The notes under the pieces: model-generated
The model's database searches: none
Told to the model about the DNA's origin: nothing
Seen by the model: the letters and a program-made list of their open reading frames with translations, nothing else
Made by a program: the position numbers and the translations under genes
Origin: Bacteroidota bacterium
GTDB lineage: Bacteria > Bacteroidota > Bacteroidia > Bacteroidales > F082
DNA length: 64,000 nucleotides
Reading direction: 5' to 3'
NCBI GenBank assembly: GCA_016845175.1
Contig: JAERTD010000026.1
Coordinates: forward strand, 62,001 to 126,000
Shown: positions 62,126 through 64,000 of the stretch, one piece after another
Layout of the letters: the number at the start of each line of letters is the position of its first letter
Numbering within the stretch: position 1 is the first letter of the stretch

Positions 62126-62812
62126 ATGATAAAGACCAGTGAATTAACTCGAATATTTAGAGCTGATGAAGTAGAAACAACCGCTTTAAATAAAGTAAAT
62201 ATTGATATTAATGAGGGCGAATTTGTAGCCGTTATGGGACCTTCGGGATGTGGAAAATCAACCCTGCTTAACATCCTTGGCTTGTTGGATACTCCTTCCA
62301 CTGGAGACTTCATGTTCCTGGGGGAAAATGTATCCGGATATTCCGAAAGACAAAGAGCTAAATTAAGAAAACGCAATATTGGATTTGTATTTCAAAATTT
62401 TAACCTGATTGACCAGTTAACTGTTTTTGAAAATGTGGAATTGCCATTGATTTATCTGGGCCTCAGTGCCAAGGAGAGAAGAACCAGGGTAGAAACTGCC
62501 TTGGAACAAATGCAAATCTCACACAGAAAAAAGCATTACCCCAACCAATTGTCAGGAGGTCAGCAGCAGCGTGTGGCCGTAGCCAGGGCAGTGGTGTCGG
62601 AACCTAAGTTCATCCTTGCCGATGAGCCTACCGGTAACCTGGATTCAGCCCATGGCGATGAAGTCATGAATTTACTGGCCGACCTTAATCAGAATGGAAC
62701 TACCATTATCATGGTTACGCACTCACAACGTGATGCCGAATATGCACAGCGGGTGATTATGTTGTTTGATGGTCAGGTAATTAATGAAAAACTGACCCCT
62801 TCAAAGAATTAA
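62126..62812 (+). CDS. ABC transporter ATP-binding protein (MacB/LolD type)
   Basis: A 228-residue ATPase. Walker A is GPSGCGKST (residues 38-46, K44). The Q-loop region is VFQNFNLIDQLTVFENVELP. The signature LSGGQQQRVAVARA leads to Walker B FILADEPTGNLDS, and the switch His lies in IIMVTHSQRD. The LTVxENVELP and EPTGNLDS motifs are typical of the MacB/LolD/FtsE group that powers lipoprotein or toxin export without transport through the inner-membrane domain. It sits between the adaptor and permease genes. Confidence 0.95.
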   Translation: MIKTSELTRIFRADEVETTALNKVNIDINEGEFVAVMGPSGCGKSTLLNILGLLDTPSTGDFMFLGENVSGYSERQRAKLRKRNIGFVFQNFNLIDQLTVFENVELPLIYLGLSAKERRTRVETALEQMQISHRKKHYPNQLSGGQQQRVAVARAVVSEPKFILADEPTGNLDSAHGDEVMNLLADLNQNGTTIIMVTHSQRDAEYAQRVIMLFDGQVINEKLTPSKN

Positions 62813-62917
62813 ATACAAGCACCAAATGAACGAATCATAAGCATAAACTCAGTAGCCTGGATGATTAAGCCTCAATGGGCAGAGGTCATTAGGTGAAGGC
62901 TACACAACATCAAATCC

Positions 62918-64000
62918 ATGATTTGGAGCTATACAAAAATTGCATTTCGAAACTTACTACGCTACCGTTCTTTCTCCCTGATTAACATCTTAGGCCTATC
63001 CATTGGTCTGGCTGCTTCATTGTTGATAGCCTTGTGGGTATTTGATGAACTTAGCTATGACAAATTTCATGAGCATGGTGACCATATTTACCGCATTGAA
63101 CGCCACATCAATTTTGATGGAAAAGTATTCGATGTGCCTGTTACCGGAGCCGTTTATGGAAAAACCATTGAAAATGATATTGCCGAGGTAGTGGAAATGT
63201 CCCGGGTTTACCCCATAGAGCTCTCCGTTGAGAATCATCTGGGTGATAGAATCGAAGAAAGAGTTTTCTTTTGTGACGATGGCTTCTTTGATATGTTCAC
63301 CTTCCCTCTGGAGCGTGGTGATCCTGCTACTGCATTGAAAGAACCATTTAGTATCGTGCTTACCAAGAAAGCCGCTGTCGCTTATTTTGGTGAGGAATAT
63401 CCCATGGACAAAATTCTCGAAATTGAGTGGGGAGATGATAAGAAGCAATTTCGGGTAACTGGTATACTCAAGGATTTACCCAGTCAAAAACACTTCCAAT
63501 TTGAAGCCATCTCATCCTTCGAAACCATAGAAATACTCTTGCCTCATCGACTGGAAACCTGGGTGTCAAATTATCTGTATACCTACATACAAATACATCC
63601 AAAAAGTACTCCCGAACAACTCAAGCCAAAGTTTGAGCGCATTGTTGAAGAACATATTTCCCCTGCCTATTCAGCTTTTCTTGGTGAGGGTGCTAGTATT
63701 GATAACATACACGAGATTTATCAGATCACCATGCGTGCCTTACCAAGCATTCATCTGGAGTCAAACCTCATGTGGGATATTGAACCACAAGGAAACATGA
63801 CTACCGTTTATATTTTCAGTATCGTATCCATTCTGATATTGATCATGGCTTGTTTCAATTTTATGAATCTTTCTACAGCCCTGGGAAGCAAGCGATCCCG
63901 TGAGGTAGGTATCCGTAAAACATCCGGCGCCAGCCGGCCACAACTGATCGCTCAATTTCTAAGTGAATCCAATGTAATTGCCCTGCTTTCTCTGTTAATT
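62918..64000 (+). CDS. MacB-like ABC permease, cut by window edge
   Basis: A frame of 361 codons from the ATG at 62918 to the right edge without stop. The N-terminus MIWSYTKIAFRNLLRYRSFS is the standard start of Bacteroidota FtsX/MacB-type permeases, followed by span 1 (about 20-44, INILGLSIGLAASLLIALWV). A large periplasmic MacB_PCD domain follows (about 45-275), then span 2 (about 290-310, VYIFSIVSILILIMACFNFM), NLSTALGSKRSREVGIRKTS and SRPQLIAQFLSES of the FtsX core. About half the protein is missing. With the adaptor and ATPase it forms a tripartite export system. Confidence 0.92.
   Translation, partial: MIWSYTKIAFRNLLRYRSFSLINILGLSIGLAASLLIALWVFDELSYDKFHEHGDHIYRIERHINFDGKVFDVPVTGAVYGKTIENDIAEVVEMSRVYPIELSVENHLGDRIEERVFFCDDGFFDMFTFPLERGDPATALKEPFSIVLTKKAAVAYFGEEYPMDKILEIEWGDDKKQFRVTGILKDLPSQKHFQFEAISSFETIEILLPHRLETWVSNYLYTYIQIHPKSTPEQLKPKFERIVEEHISPAYSAFLGEGASIDNIHEIYQITMRALPSIHLESNLMWDIEPQGNMTTVYIFSIVSILILIMACFNFMNLSTALGSKRSREVGIRKTSGASRPQLIAQFLSESNVIALLSLLI

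Noticed and set aside
1-64000. tRNA, rRNA, prophage or intact insertion sequence
   Set aside because: I scanned the intergenic gaps for cloverleaf ends, transposase motifs and phage structural genes and found none. A tRNAscan-SE or ISfinder run would be needed to exclude them fully.

Overview
The window reads as chromosomal DNA of a free-living, probably marine Bacteroidota, closest in flavour to Bacteroidales/Marinilabiliales or Cytophagia. Direct evidence: five proteins with type IX secretion (T9SS) type A C-terminal sorting domains and one with the type B 'gliding motility' domain; PKD and LruC secreted proteins; an OMP_b-brl_3-type TonB-dependent receptor; Bacteroidota promoters (TTG, 18-21 nt spacer, TAnnTTTG); almost no Shine-Dalgarno sequences; and an acidic N-terminal extension on ribosomal protein S1. 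No tRNA, rRNA, CRISPR, prophage or intact transposase was seen.

Layout. 1-7.7 kb: housekeeping and repair genes (TPR membrane protein, Fmt, HU, 3-methyladenine glycosylase, RecQ, hybrid histidine kinase). 7.9-17.1 kb: an ECF sigma operon (sigma factor, membrane-anchored beta-barrel partner, two large PKD/T9SS proteins), then a TonB-dependent receptor. 17.3-20.6 kb: small genes and recR. 20.6-26.5 kb: an accessory island bracketed by REP-like palindromic repeats and by two truncated copies of a bile acid:sodium symporter. It holds a T9SS cargo with two pore-former-like Ser/Thr-rich stretches, a small charged ORF and a TPR-HTH membrane regulator. 27-29.5 kb: glmM and a composite tandem repeat array of about 0.9 kb.

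29.5-37.2 kb is the most unusual coding region. It has a second TPR-HTH regulator, an intergenic region with five TGTTAAGAT-like sites, a secreted protein with three BOF-like OB-fold repeats, a free-standing copy of the HTH domain, a BOF-repeat lipoprotein, a CotH-like protein, a mini-lipoprotein, an Omp85-like barrel and a frameshifted DUF4956 gene. 37.3-44.6 kb carries envelope and secreted enzymes (serine hydrolase, YtcJ-like amidohydrolase, porin-like and FadL-like barrels, glycine zipper, DUF4239-like protein).

44.9-49.4 kb is a tight operon (TPR, aldehyde dehydrogenase, DUF368/PopT, AroE). 49.5-57 kb has an LruC lipoprotein and a minus-strand run (T9SS type B protein, DUF1573, YajC, YbbR, CoaE, CoA-binding protein, YchF). 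57-64 kb has rpsA, RNase Z, two tandem near-identical small RNA genes on the minus strand (the clearest non-coding discovery here), and a MacA/MacB-type export operon that runs off the right edge.

All calls come from reading the sequence; no database search was possible. Family names rest on recognised motifs and are graded by confidence.
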